From assembly GCF_932526225.1 (NCBI RefSeq), contig NC_064043.1, positions 9,591,821 to 9,655,820 on the forward strand: a stretch of DNA of 64,000 bases. The letters are read 5' to 3'. A model generated the notes under the pieces. The model was not told the origin of the DNA. It worked only from the letters and a program-made list of their open reading frames with translations, and did no database searches. This stretch comes from Nematostella vectensis (taxonomy: Eukaryota; Cnidaria; Anthozoa; Actiniaria; Edwardsiidae). Below, piece after piece: positions 10,737-21,700 of the stretch. Each line of letters opens with the position of its first letter. Positions within the stretch are counted from its first letter, which is position 1. The position numbers and the translations under genes are program-made.

Positions 10737-10754
10737 GCCCCACGTTGGGCGCCA
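10737..10754 (-). promoter_or_regulatory. Primer-binding site (tRNA-Lys type)
   Basis: Three bases inside the 5' LTR the minus strand reads TGGCGCCCAACGTGGGGC, which from memory is the complement of a tRNA-Lys 3' end of the Lys1,2 type. Spacing and position fit minus-strand DNA priming. Confidence 0.75.
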
Positions 10755-10757
10755 AAA

Positions 10758-10990
10758 TGTAACAGGGGATATCGGGGACTATTTCCAAAGATTTCCGAGC
10801 GGAGAAAGACTACTTTAACACACAATTTCGACGAGATTTTGCGCTGTGTAATTATCAACACGCTCGATCGCCATTACATAACTGAACATGTCCTGACAAA
10901 GGTGCCTGACTCCGGTCCAGGCCGGCGCGAGCGCGCTACATGAACGCCTAGGACTTTTCTTAACAAGTGACCGGAAATCGCGCTCTGACA
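10758..10990 (-). repeat. 5' LTR
   Basis: A 233-bp terminal repeat that appears identical to 6326-6558. On the minus strand it begins TGTCAGAGCG and ends CTGTTACA. It is followed outside by CAGG, the proposed target duplication. Confidence 0.88.
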
Positions 10991-11738
10991 CAGGCCTTAA
11001 GACATTCCTGGGCTTCCGTGGCAGATCGTTGGTACTGATCTATTTGATTACGGTGGACATACCTACCTAGTAGTGACTGATTTCTACTCGAAGTATTTCG
11101 AAATCGAGCTCCTACGTCAAAGTACTGCAACCTGTATCATTAACAACCTGAAGAAACTATTTGCTTGCTATGGAATACCCGACCAAGTTATCCGTGATAA
11201 TGGATCACAGTACAGTAAAACTAGAAACTTATTTGATAGCACCCACCAATTCAAAGTGTTTGCGAAAGAATAGGGGTTTCAACATATTACCAGTTCACCT
11301 GAATATTCTCAGTCGAATGGTGCGGCTGAGAAAGCTGTGCAGACGGCCAAACGCATCCTTAAGAAAGCAGATGCTGATGGAAAGGATCCATTCGAGGGAC
11401 TTCTCAAGTACCGCAATACACCTTTTGAGGACATTGGTGTATCACCCGTCCAACTGTTGATGAGCCGGAGGACCCGTACCATGCTTCCCACTCACAAAAG
11501 GCTGTTACTCCCTCAACCAGTGAACCCTGATACAGTTGTTAAAGCACTCAAAACGCGTCAAGAAAAAGCTGCAGCGTATTACAACCAGAACAGCAAAGAC
11601 CTGCCACCACTGGAATCTGGTTCGAAAGCCAGAATCCGAACAGGCGGCGAAAAGCAGTGGAAGACAGCGGAAGTACTACCAAGGTCATACATGGTGCAAG
11701 ACGACAGGGGAAGAGTTTACCGCAGGAACAGTTAACTA
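10991..11738 (+). pseudogene. Old Ty3/gypsy-type pol relic, right part (integrase core)
   Basis: This is the continuation of the relic broken at 6325. It has VVTDFYSKYFE (first Asp), VIRDNGSQY (second Asp) and YSQSNGAAEKAVQ (Glu), the D-D-E order of a retroviral-type integrase, followed by a C-terminal region ending RVYRRN. An in-frame TAG lies at 11271-11273, between the second Asp and the Glu, and an early frame change occurs near 11040. The two halves were one coding region before the 6326-10990 insertion. Confidence 0.75.
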
Positions 11739-13207
11739 TTATAACTAAACCATAGTCTTGTTACTTTTATTTCATAGTGACATTGGAACTTGTTATTTGA
11801 GCCCATCGTACCGCGGGCGCACGCGTTGTTGTTGAACAGTCACATGAAGTTTCGCATGGAGTTTGTGTCAGAGAACTAAGAGATTAAATGTGTTGAATTG
11901 GTCGACAACCGTCTTATAACAAGCTTTCTTTTGAGAAAGAAATGGAGAACTGGTTTCTTAAAACCTTAAAGCCTTAAAACCTAAAAGCCTTCCCTGATAA
12001 TCAAAGCATCAATTTATTTTGATAATTTTGCTGTATCAGTTGTATATCAAGTATTAATATACTAAGAGCTCAACCCCTTCGCTTTTCCTCTATAGTTAAT
12101 TATATCCTTAGAAATAACAATAAATGTTCAAGCAAGAGAATTATGTTGCGCTACGCGTGACGTTTGTACGTGAGACATTTGATTGGCTTTCTTTTTGGGC
12201 ACGTGCGAGATGAGTTTGGGGAGTTTTTTCGGGAGAGTTCGATGGGTGAGTTTACGGAGAGTTTGATGGAGGAGTTTTCGTTGAAATGGAGTGGTAAATA
12301 AAACTGTTGAGTGGGAGTTTCGTCCCTTTTTGTTCGTCAAAACAATAAATACTTAACTAAATTTTTTGTTCTAGGATTGGGAGGACACCACTTTAAATAA
12401 TAATTGCAGTACTTGTAGAACATACAATCTTTATATGTTTCACATAGGGTGCCTTTTGGTGGGTGATGGAACATGATGCATAATGAAAGTGGGAGGGGGT
12501 TCTACACAAGTGAATCCGGGAAAAAGCATGCTGGCAGGCAGTGCCTAAATTTATATATTATATTGTTTAAGCAATAATAAATTACACCTCTATAAAACTG
12601 TAAGTATATTAAAAGGTAAGTTTAATAAATATCACAAATTACTCGTGATGCCAAGATCTATCACCTTGCCAAATTTCAAGCTTGTACTAAAAAAATGAAC
12701 AATTCTAAAAATCTTAAAACAACAACAAAAAACATCAAAACCTTTGAAAATCTGTTTGAATTTCATTTAGACATATCGAGTCCCACCCCCTGAGACTGAT
12801 TTCTCAACTCCCAGTTGCCTCTTGGTGGCGTGTGAAGTCCAACGTATCCAAAGTGACGTTTGGTTGGGACAGGAAATTCCGCCCGGTCAAGGCCAAGCTG
12901 GACCGATTTTATATCCAAACCCAGTGAAAAATAAAGAGGAGAACGAATGATAAGAGTAACATCCTACCATGCAAACAAGGCCGTTGTTATTATATGAACA
13001 AATCTATCTTTTTGTACACGTTAATTATTATTATCCTTAGCTATTTTTACTTTTTTTTTTACTATTTTTACTTTTTACTTTTTACTATTATAATCTACAA
13101 CCATGAATAAATTACCACAGTGTGCTTAACTACAGATGCGGCGTACATCACTTCAAGCTCCGTGAATTCAATTTAGCTTTCACTTAAAGACGTCAACTTC
13201 GAGCGGT
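11739..13207. other. Intergenic, no gene seen
   Basis: AT-rich sequence follows the pol relic. A pyrimidine-rich microsatellite-like tract (TTTTTACTTTTTACTA) occupies about 13040-13095. The 70-codon minus-strand frame at 12128-12340 is low-complexity Lys/His/Thr sequence and is not supported as a gene. Confidence 0.5.
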
Positions 13208-13593
13208 TTGTCCTTTCCTTCATTTGTGAGGGTATTTTGGCCCGACTTTTTCTTCAGAAAGTCTAATGTTCTTGTTTTGGGGGGTTTTTTATTGTTATCT
13301 TTAAGCAGAAAAGCAGCTCTCTGCTCGAAATGGCAGAAGTGCAATACCCTCGTGGCCGGCCTGAACAACCTGAAGCCGTTAGAGTTCAACTACGACAAGC
13401 TCAACCACCGGGTCTGAGGTTTCAGGATTCTTATTGTCCGGGACTATCTAGAGAACAAGCAAGGAGGAATGAGAGCCCTGGCGCGGCTCGATGCTACCAT
13501 TGCAACAAACATATCTAGGTGTATGGAGCGGAGGGCGCAAAGCCGGGGCCCATACCTGCCCCCCAGAGAGAGCCCACAGAACAATAAATAAAG
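13208..13593 (+). pseudogene. Possible decayed small coding unit with poly(A) signal
   Basis: Plus frame 2 is open from 13208 to an in-frame TGA at about 13415, then again to a TAA near 13588. The second part contains RDYLENKQ, RALARLDATIA and RCMERRAQSRGPYLPP, a helical, basic pattern that looks protein-like, and AATAAATAAA follows at once. I do not recognise the family. A competing 62-codon frame begins at ATG 13330. The association of helix-forming sequence and a poly(A) signal suggests a transposon gene relic or a retroposed exon. Confidence 0.25.
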
Positions 13594-14696
13594 TTCCAGA
13601 TTATCGCCGAACGATGATATGTATCTAATATACTGACTTGAATGTGTAAAGTAATAAATGACCTTTTACCCACTGGACCTGAGGCTCGCTAAATTTTATC
13701 ATTTGTTCTTTGTTTTATTACGACTTTAAAGATAATTAGTCATTGCTTTACATCGACTCATTTGCCATACCACAGACGACAGGCTCATGGCTTACTGGCA
13801 CAGGGGAGCTGAGCTATGCTTGGCCCTCCCAATTTTGAATTGATGTGGGCCCACGCCTTCAACCCAGAATTTTTTAAAACTTGGCATAAACAATATTGAA
13901 GTTAAGGGCTGCAAAAACACGTAGTAGCTAATGTTCAAAACAAATCACATTTTAAGAGATCGCACTTAAAGTCATTGTTTTCGCCACTATTCATACGGTA
14001 AAAATCGCCATTTTAAAGTATTTTCACGGCTTTTAAGAGAAATAACAAAACTTCTACAACACAAATTTTTTTCTTCTTTCAGTATATCATTTTTCCGTAT
14101 ATATTTAACTATTTGAGCAAATAAAAAATGGGGTAACCGACTTTGTTTTTCTGTCAAAGCGATTTTAAGTAAAAAACGCGCGCCTTTTGCTGTGTCTTCT
14201 TGTACAGCTGTGGCGCACGCGCACTTAATACCGGAAAATTCGAACAAACAGCGCGCGCCACTATGCGCAGAAGGGGTGCGCAGTGCAATTCAAGGTAATG
14301 CCCCAGAACTAAGTCGAATAATGGTGTCGTCGATCGAAAGTACCAGGCCAAGAGGCTTAGAGCTCGGACCCCAGTGACAATCAAGAGTTCAACAGAAGAA
14401 AACAACAAGGAGTTGAGATGGTTTTTGAGGAAGGTGGATGCGAGTTTCCGCCATATCACTATCAGAGCGCATGGCGAACCGATCGTTGAAGGCTCATCTG
14501 GTGAAAAGGAGACACAGCCAAAGCTTTTTATAATACTATAAAACACTGTGAAAATACACAAATGTCAGTTCAGTCTTCTATGGTGAACTCCAGCCGTAAG
14601 GAAGTTGATTCTGAACTTGTAAAAGGCGAAAGCATTAAAAAAAACCCTTGACATTACAGAACTACGATTTACGAATGGAATTGGAAGTGTTGTTTT
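13594..14696. other. Intergenic, no gene seen
   Basis: The open frames at 13987-14247 and 14154-14561 (minus) overlap opposite-strand frames and show no recognisable domains. A patch with CTTGGCCCTCCCAATTTTGA (13829-13848) looks like transposon debris. Confidence 0.45.
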
Positions 14697-15043
14697 GATT
14701 TGATTTATTATTACTCCTATAGGTAGCTTTCGCTAATACTAGGAGGCCCTCGGCTAGTAAGCACTGTCACTGGGGGTGGTCACTGCCAGAGGGTTTATTG
14801 CGTCCCCAGTGGTTCTTTTACGTCCCTTCGGATCAGGTTAATGTAGTGCAGCTTGAAGAGACGGGACCTCCGGTTTAGTGTCCTTATCCGAGAAGACTGG
14901 AAACACGGGAGAATAACTTCAACTCACTTGTGACAAATTCGATTCAAGGCAGGAACCCGGAAAAATCCCCAGTTTGAGCCAGGATTCGAACCTGTGCCAC
15001 AGCGGTGAGAGGCCGACGCGCTACCACACTAGGCCACCCGTGC
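14697..15043 (-). mobile_element. tRNA-derived SINE
   Basis: Read on the minus strand, the head begins GCACGGGTGGCCTAGTGTGG and carries an A-box-like GGCCTAGTGTGG (15024-15037) and a canonical B box GGTTCGAATCC (14982-14992), about 30 bases apart. The head lacks a proper acceptor stem and continues into about 270 bases of unrelated body, ending in a TAATAATAAATCAAATCAAA tail. This is a polymerase III SINE and not a functional tRNA gene. Confidence 0.75.
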
Positions 15044-16891
15044 TTTTCAACGCTGAATGGGAAACTGAAAGACGATGACTCAACTTTAGAGGTACTTGTC
15101 GATGAAGTAGCATTGGTTGATAAATATGGACTCGTATGAATCTAGCATGGAGAAGTGGGATTGGGGTAAATAAAAATGTTTTTATTTATCGGTAGATAGT
15201 TTTCTATCGTTTTGTTCGCCGTAGAGATTGTCAAAACAATTAGTACATTCGAATTTGCCTGTTCGGTTCCCTGCATTTCCTATTTTATTTTGAATCAAAT
15301 CAGATTAAAGCTTGGCATACTAAATAAAATAGGCAAATCCTGTTTCATGTGAGTATTAATAGATTAATGACACATTAAATTATTTGTAATCGATTTTACG
15401 GCAAACTTTCATTCAACCAACGCGCTCGATTGCTATTGTTATTGACTTTTCCCGCTTGAAATCTTCTCAAATTTCATTCATCATTTTTGTCATGTTCTCG
15501 ATATTATTATAAAAGTAATAAAATGACTGAGTAATAATACAACTCTTTAGATTCCGGTTCCAGCCATTGGATATTTGATCCTTTCTTGTTGATCTCATTG
15601 GATTTTGTTGTTGAACTATTCATTGCCTCGATCGGAGAAAGTCGAAGTCAGAGGAAAATAAACTATCAGTGAAATCCTAACAGATAGAAATCCGAGGTGG
15701 CGTTATAATAACTATCGGTGTGAGTGCTGTGGACGAATACAATACAATGTAGAATACAGGAGAAAATGCCTTGAAAGTCTCTCCTGTTAGAAATCCTGGC
15801 TACGCCGCTGTTTATGGCAGTGACGTGTGGGGTTTCGAGTCTACTGCGAATAATAACGTTGAGAAAGCGTTCACACAAAGTTTGGCAAATGGCTACTTGA
15901 TTGTTTCATCTTCATTTGCATGCATTTGCATTGAATACGGCTCATGGATAATACGACGTTTGAACTTAGTCTTAGGTAAATATTGTATCTAGAAGTCATC
16001 TCCACAGTTTGTAAAAAAAAAATGCATTCAGGAGCTCATCTAGGCAAACCGACTCGGAGAAGCTTGATACCAGCCCCCTCTTTCCCCAAGGCCAATAGAC
16101 TCCACCCCCATCCCCCCTCCCACACACACACACATCCCTAGAAGAGTCACATACACCAACGTTATCACACTGAAGCACAGACGAAAAAAAAAGGGCAATA
16201 ACACAATCCCGAGTTGTCTGTTTTAATAGGCAAGATCTACAGGTTTTACTTTGAATACAATCACTCGAGTATATTCTAGCAACCCTTTTCTTTACTAAAG
16301 GCACGTAATACTATGCAGTTTTTAGTTCTGGCAGATCAGCGCTGGTTTCCTATCGGTTTCCTATGGAGAGACGCACAAGTCAAAGGACATCCTAGTAGAG
16401 AATCATATTAGACGATAAGAAGGTAAGTTACTGCAATCTTCAATGTCCAACAAATTCTCGCCAGCTGTTACTGGCTTCGAAATTGCTGCTACTGATCTCG
16501 AAATTTAGTTTTGTTGCAGTAAAACAAGGTTAGGCAATCAAATGGGGGATTCTACGCCTGTTTTCGCAAAAATATGAAAATTGCAGTAACGCTACAGCAG
16601 TAATTTTAGTTTGGGTTGCTGACACCACACGAGGGCATAATTACCTCTGATTTGTAAGATTTATTAGATAGCGCATGCATACGGAAATCCTGCGTAATAC
16701 TTCAAGTAATGCACTATTTTTAGTGCGACGCGCGCTACCGTGAACACCTTGACAGTTTTGGGAAATAAGCCCAACAAGGATGCGTGAAACGTGCTCGGTG
16801 ATTCGCTACATCTTCACTAGCCAACAAGCGTGGCAAAGAAACGCTTTACAGTGAATCTCGCATGCTCACTGGAGACATTCCTAACTTTGAA
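15044..16891. other. Intergenic, no gene seen
   Basis: The AT-rich stretch contains a short CA microsatellite near 16118-16133. The frames at 15666-15878 and 15996-16304 have no recognisable domain. Confidence 0.5.
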
Positions 16892-17165
16892 TTGGTGGCC
16901 ACGGTAGCGCGCGTTGCATGGTAAACCTTTGCCTTGGTGGCCACGGTAGCGCGCGTTGCGTGGTTAACCTTTGTCTTGGTGGCCACGGTAGCGCGCGTTG
17001 CATGGTAAACATTTGCCTTTGTGGCCACGGTAGCGCGCGTTGCATGGCAAACCTTTGCCTTGGTGGCCACGGTAGCGCGCGTTGCATGGTAAACATTTGC
17101 CTTGGTGGCCACGATAGCGCGCGTTGCATGGTTAACCTTTGTCTTGGCGGTCTTGTAGCGCGTTG
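16892..17165. repeat. 42-bp minisatellite, six copies plus a partial
   Basis: Units start at 16892, 16934, 16976, 17018, 17060 and 17102, with a degraded seventh at 17144. The core is TTGGTGGCCACGGTAGCGCG followed by CGTTGCATGGTAAACC. Unit length is exactly 42 bp (14 codons), which keeps three reading frames open on both strands and produces repetitive pseudo-proteins. The GC-rich core contrasts with the AT-rich surroundings. Confidence 0.9.
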
Positions 17166-18715
17166 CCCTATAAATTTCAAACAGTTCGATCGACAAGGAT
17201 TTAAACAAAAGCAGAGCAAAGGTTTCCCATGGCCAACGGAAGGTCATAACACAGCTGCTTTAAAATAAGTTGGGTTAAACTGATGTAAAGCAATCACCAA
17301 AACTTCCCTAAAGACAATCTAATTTAACCTATTATTTCATTTAAAGCTGATTCATAAATAATTATACTCTGTTTTACCTAACTAAAATATATGACTAACC
17401 ATCGATATCTTCACGTTTGTTCATATTCTTATTCCTTCAACGCAAATATAAAAATAATTCGTAAATATCTGAAACCTCTCTTGGGCAAATAATCTGATAT
17501 ATATCATAAAACGCTCTTACAGTCAATTCATATCATTTCTATAAGATAATTCAAGTAAAAGTTTAAATGAAAACGAATATAATTATAGTAAAGTGATTAC
17601 CCTTGGTTATAAACCACAGGTAATCCTACAAAAAACACCTATTCTGTATCGGAATTGATAATATCCTATTAATTTTGTATTGTTTTGGTTTATCGCATCA
17701 CGAATATATGGACCATACATTAACATCCTTCTCTACATACTGTCTTTATAGAACCTGTAGAAGCAAGGATCGGCACCAGGCCGCCTAATCCTAACAAGAC
17801 AAAGGAATAGAGAGGTCCTAGTAGCGAGCCGGAAGTACTATTTGAGTTAGATTACCTGTTAATTCTATGTACATTTTAAGCGGTAACAGCCGATGGGATA
17901 AACATACAACTATTCTAGATTCAATATTTATCGATACCATCTTAGTACCAATGCTGTGGTAGCAGCTATTTGTGTAAAGACTGTAGAAGACTTTATACTC
18001 AGCCAAACGGGCAAGCTCACATTTCCCAAAATGCAAGGCATTGTTGCAGTTTTTATACACAGGCAAAAAGTCCTAGATTCAGAGGCATTTTTGCGGCTTT
18101 TCAAGACTTTTTACAATCAGACTGTAAATATGCACACATACAGTAACCTAGCACTATCTAAGCTGCTAATGCAATGCATCATAGGAAGGGCGAGTGGGCT
18201 TCTTTAACTAAAGGTTTAAAGTAAATTACAACAGATATATTCATTCGTCAAAGCAAGTATTACCAAGCTTGTTCCGCCTTTTCTACTTCATCACCTTATT
18301 TCGGCTAAGAACAGAGTACGCTTCTTTAACATCTTTCTCGAGTTCCCAACACGAATCCATTATACAAAGCTGTTACTTTGACGCTCGAATAAAAATAATC
18401 ATTTATGTTTGTAAAAAATGACATAAAAATACAAAATAACCCGACGGATCCACCCATCTTACTATAAAAAAAAATTGGCACCAAAAATGCGAATAATTCA
18501 CCCTTTCAGAAACGGGAATTCAATTGAAACAATTATAATTATTTTTCGTTCAACGAAAAAATCGAAATCTTTGACCCAACAAATTACCTGAAAATTTCAT
18601 AAACAGGAAAAATACACATCAAAACCCAGTCACATGGTTACCACCTATACTTTCCACCGTGCTGCCTGTCTACAAGCAGTAAACCAAGCGGTGCTCATCA
18701 ATGGAGAACGATCGA
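17166..18715. other. AT-rich gap and presumed 3' UTR of the Fe65-like gene
   Basis: No coding sequence is supported here. The right end, just below 18716, should hold the 3' UTR of the minus-strand gene. I did not find a convincing poly(A) signal close to the stop codon. Confidence 0.45.
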
Positions 18716-21700
18716 TTACATCGTCTCTTGAATGGCCGCGACTATTGGTCCGGCTCTTGTCTGGAAAAAAATAGAAAAAATAAATAAATGTATAGAAAGT
18801 CCAACAATACTCTAGACATCTTATAGGTTCTCACGACGATATCCCAAAGGGAGTTTACGCTGCATTTCCGTAACATTTTATTGCTGTCAATTCTTATAAT
18901 ATTTAGGATCATGATTTATCGATTCAGGAACGACATTACGGTTAGAAACCATACCTTGTATTCTGAAAATACGTGGCAGATATACTTTCCTCCTCCCTGG
19001 CTTTGTATCAGGCCAAAGTGACTGTTGTTACTGTAAAAAAAAAGAAGATAAATATTTGTTAACCGCCTGCCTGTCTCCAAGCAACTAACCGAAAACTAAT
19101 AAGTAGTCCTTTTGGCTTTTTATGAAAGGAGAGTCATCGTTTGAAAGCGAGGCGGCTGTTGGCTAAGCACAATTAGAGACTGTTAGCCGAGGGTTTCAAA
19201 GACAAGTTGTCAAACTTTCCACTAAATCGCATGGGATACGCTTTCTACTCAAGCTAATAGACTGTGTTTAAAAACGCCTCTAGCTTGGCATGGTCGATGA
19301 TTCCCTAGCTTCATAACGAGAGCTTTTACCTGGTGAGCCCACAGTAGGAGATGGTGTCAGCGTCCATGTGCCTGCGTGACAAAACGCTGCGCTGGCTGTC
19401 GTAGAGTGTAACGCCATTAATAGCTACATCTAGCTGACAGATCAGCAGGGTACCCCCGGTCAAGTGCTACGAGAAAAAAAGATGTCATTAACCTCTTCGG
19501 GATTCCGGTGTTTGGCCGTAAGGCAGAGGGCTGGGGAGAGAAAACCCAAGAGTGGGTTTCAGGTGATGCCACATCATGAACCACAAGAAACCCGAAACAC
19601 CACAGGTAACCCGAACTGAAATTCGACTAGGCTACGTCCTAGCTTGGAATGAGTTTCACTTCCATGCAAATATCGATAGAGTTTTTAAATGACATAAATT
19701 GATGACTGTATAGGAATAAACAGTTTTGCATAAGCCTGTGCACAGTCACATGAAGATAGGATATAAACATTAAATTAATTACTAAGAAAAAAAACTAAGA
19801 AAAAAGGCTTTGGTATTTTTTAAAATTCCAATTTAAGAGTTTGTGAAAAACAGATGCTAAAAATGAGCGACAATACAACGGTTGCAAAAGAAACTAAACT
19901 GCTGTCATTAATACGTACATAAGTTAATATTAACTATGATGTACAGTAACGCCTTCTGAGATATCGGGTACATAGTTATACAATCACTAACGTCAAATGA
20001 GCCCATAATTCAGCACTGAGTGACCGCACACCACAGGTAACCCGCACATACCTTAGCAGCTTCTTGAACAGTCTCGATGCCCGTACCGACGGCAACAGGC
20101 AGGGCTCCGTAGTACTTCACCATAAAAGTGTGAGTGGGTTTTGGTAATAGCGCGGGTCCGCCATTCTGAGTACTTTCATCCTACAACAGCAAACGCAGTG
20201 TAAGACGACACAGTGAGCTGTAAAATGGATAGCGAATGCTCAGCGGTCATTACCTTTTTCCCGCCAATTTTCCGAGTACCAAGTTTTCCCAGGAATCCTT
20301 GCACGCTGGACATGAAGTTACCCTGTGGAAAGTATCGAAAGTGTTTAAAAATCCCACGGAACCGTTCTTACGGTCTCAACTTCACCTTAGTCTGTGTCCT
20401 TAGATGTCTATCCATTCCATTATCATACACTCGTCGTTCTTACGAAGTCTTCAATTGACCTTATTTTTGTCCTTAGATTTCTATCCATTCCCGTATCACA
20501 CACTCGCCATTCAAAGAAAGTCTTCATTTTACCTTATCTTTGTCCTTAGATTTCTCTGCGTCTGGGGCAGGTATTCGCGCCGCTGCCTCGGGATGAGCGT
20601 CTAAGCACTTCTGAAATCGCAGCTGAAAAGGCAAACCATACTCACTGACATGCAAACTTTTTGTTAACTTTTCGTTGGTTCGTTGCTGTTGTTGTTTATT
20701 CTCTTGGGGGAGGGGTGCTGGCAGGCGTTTACTCGGTGTTTTTCGAATGTGGCGAGCCGTGGCAGCTAGCCGCAATCTTGTTTACTCTTTCCCAGCTCAG
20801 CACGTCCAGAAGAAATTAAGTTGTTGGCCGCGACTGTAAACCGGGTGTACGCCTGAGAGCAGGCTATTATTTCAATTAAAAAGCAAGTACCTGACATGCT
20901 TCACGAAGGGCTTTGGTAAGGGTGGCTGCATTAGGCGAACACTGGAACACGTGACAGACGAAGCTATCGGCGCCATTTGCCATCACATACCCACACAGGC
21001 TGTAAGACACCCAAGCAGCATTTATAGACAACACGTATTCGTCTATTTTAAATAAGGTTAATGTTGGGAGAATACAGTACATACACACACCTACTTGATT
21101 TCTAACCTGGTGAGTGTACTTTATCAATTGTCATATTCAATTCAATTTTTTTTTTAAATTCCATTATTTTATTTGGCACCTTTTCATCTTAGATTCACGG
21201 GCGTTGCTCCAAATACATTCATATTGAAAAATAAAAATTACAATTGGTTTTCAATTATATTTCTATTTACAATAAATTCTCTATCATCGTACTTTGTAGC
21301 GATGTCATTATATAGTTCTCATTACAAAGCACTTTCCCTTATCGTTGTTGCTTCCCAAACAAATTGAGCTATTTCTTTTTTTGGTTGCACTCTCAAACTA
21401 ATTCAGAGTAATCACCTTCAAAAATGCTATGGCAGGAGGCACCGCTTTTAGATTCTGTTTTGTTGCGGATTGAAAAACACTATACATTTGTTCCCTCAAT
21501 TCACTATATGCCGGGCATTTTATCATGAAGTGACCAGGCATATTGGGCACCACATTCTTTGTTCAGGGGGAGTGTACGGTTTTGTGTGGCGTCCTGTTCC
21601 GATAACTAGTTTGTGGTTGCTTAGTCTAAGCTTTGTTAGCGCAATTCTGTGATTAACGTTTTTAACTTGTGAGAGTTAAAAAAGCCCAAATCTCACTGCC

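Larger units (their letters stand above)
6326..10990 (-). mobile_element. Young Ty3/gypsy LTR retrotransposon, gag/protease-deleted
   Basis: The element is bounded by two 233-bp direct LTRs (6326-6558 and 10758-10990) that look identical by eye. A 4-bp direct repeat, CAGG, flanks it at 6322-6325 and 10991-10994. On the minus strand the order is LTR, primer site, short gag remnant, pol (RT, RNase H, integrase), polypurine tract, LTR. At 4.67 kb it is short for an autonomous gypsy element: most of gag, any nucleocapsid knuckles and the protease active site are missing, while pol is open for more than 1100 codons. Identical LTRs imply a recent insertion. It interrupts an older retroelement. Confidence 0.88.

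Noticed and set aside
14960-15043. Possible tRNA gene with A and B boxes on the minus strand
   Set aside because: The ends do not pair as an acceptor stem and the sequence continues into a SINE body and tail, so it is a tRNA-derived SINE.
16846-17268. Three overlapping long frames of 112-133 codons on both strands
   Set aside because: They are produced by a 42-bp tandem repeat whose length is a multiple of three; composition is purely repetitive.
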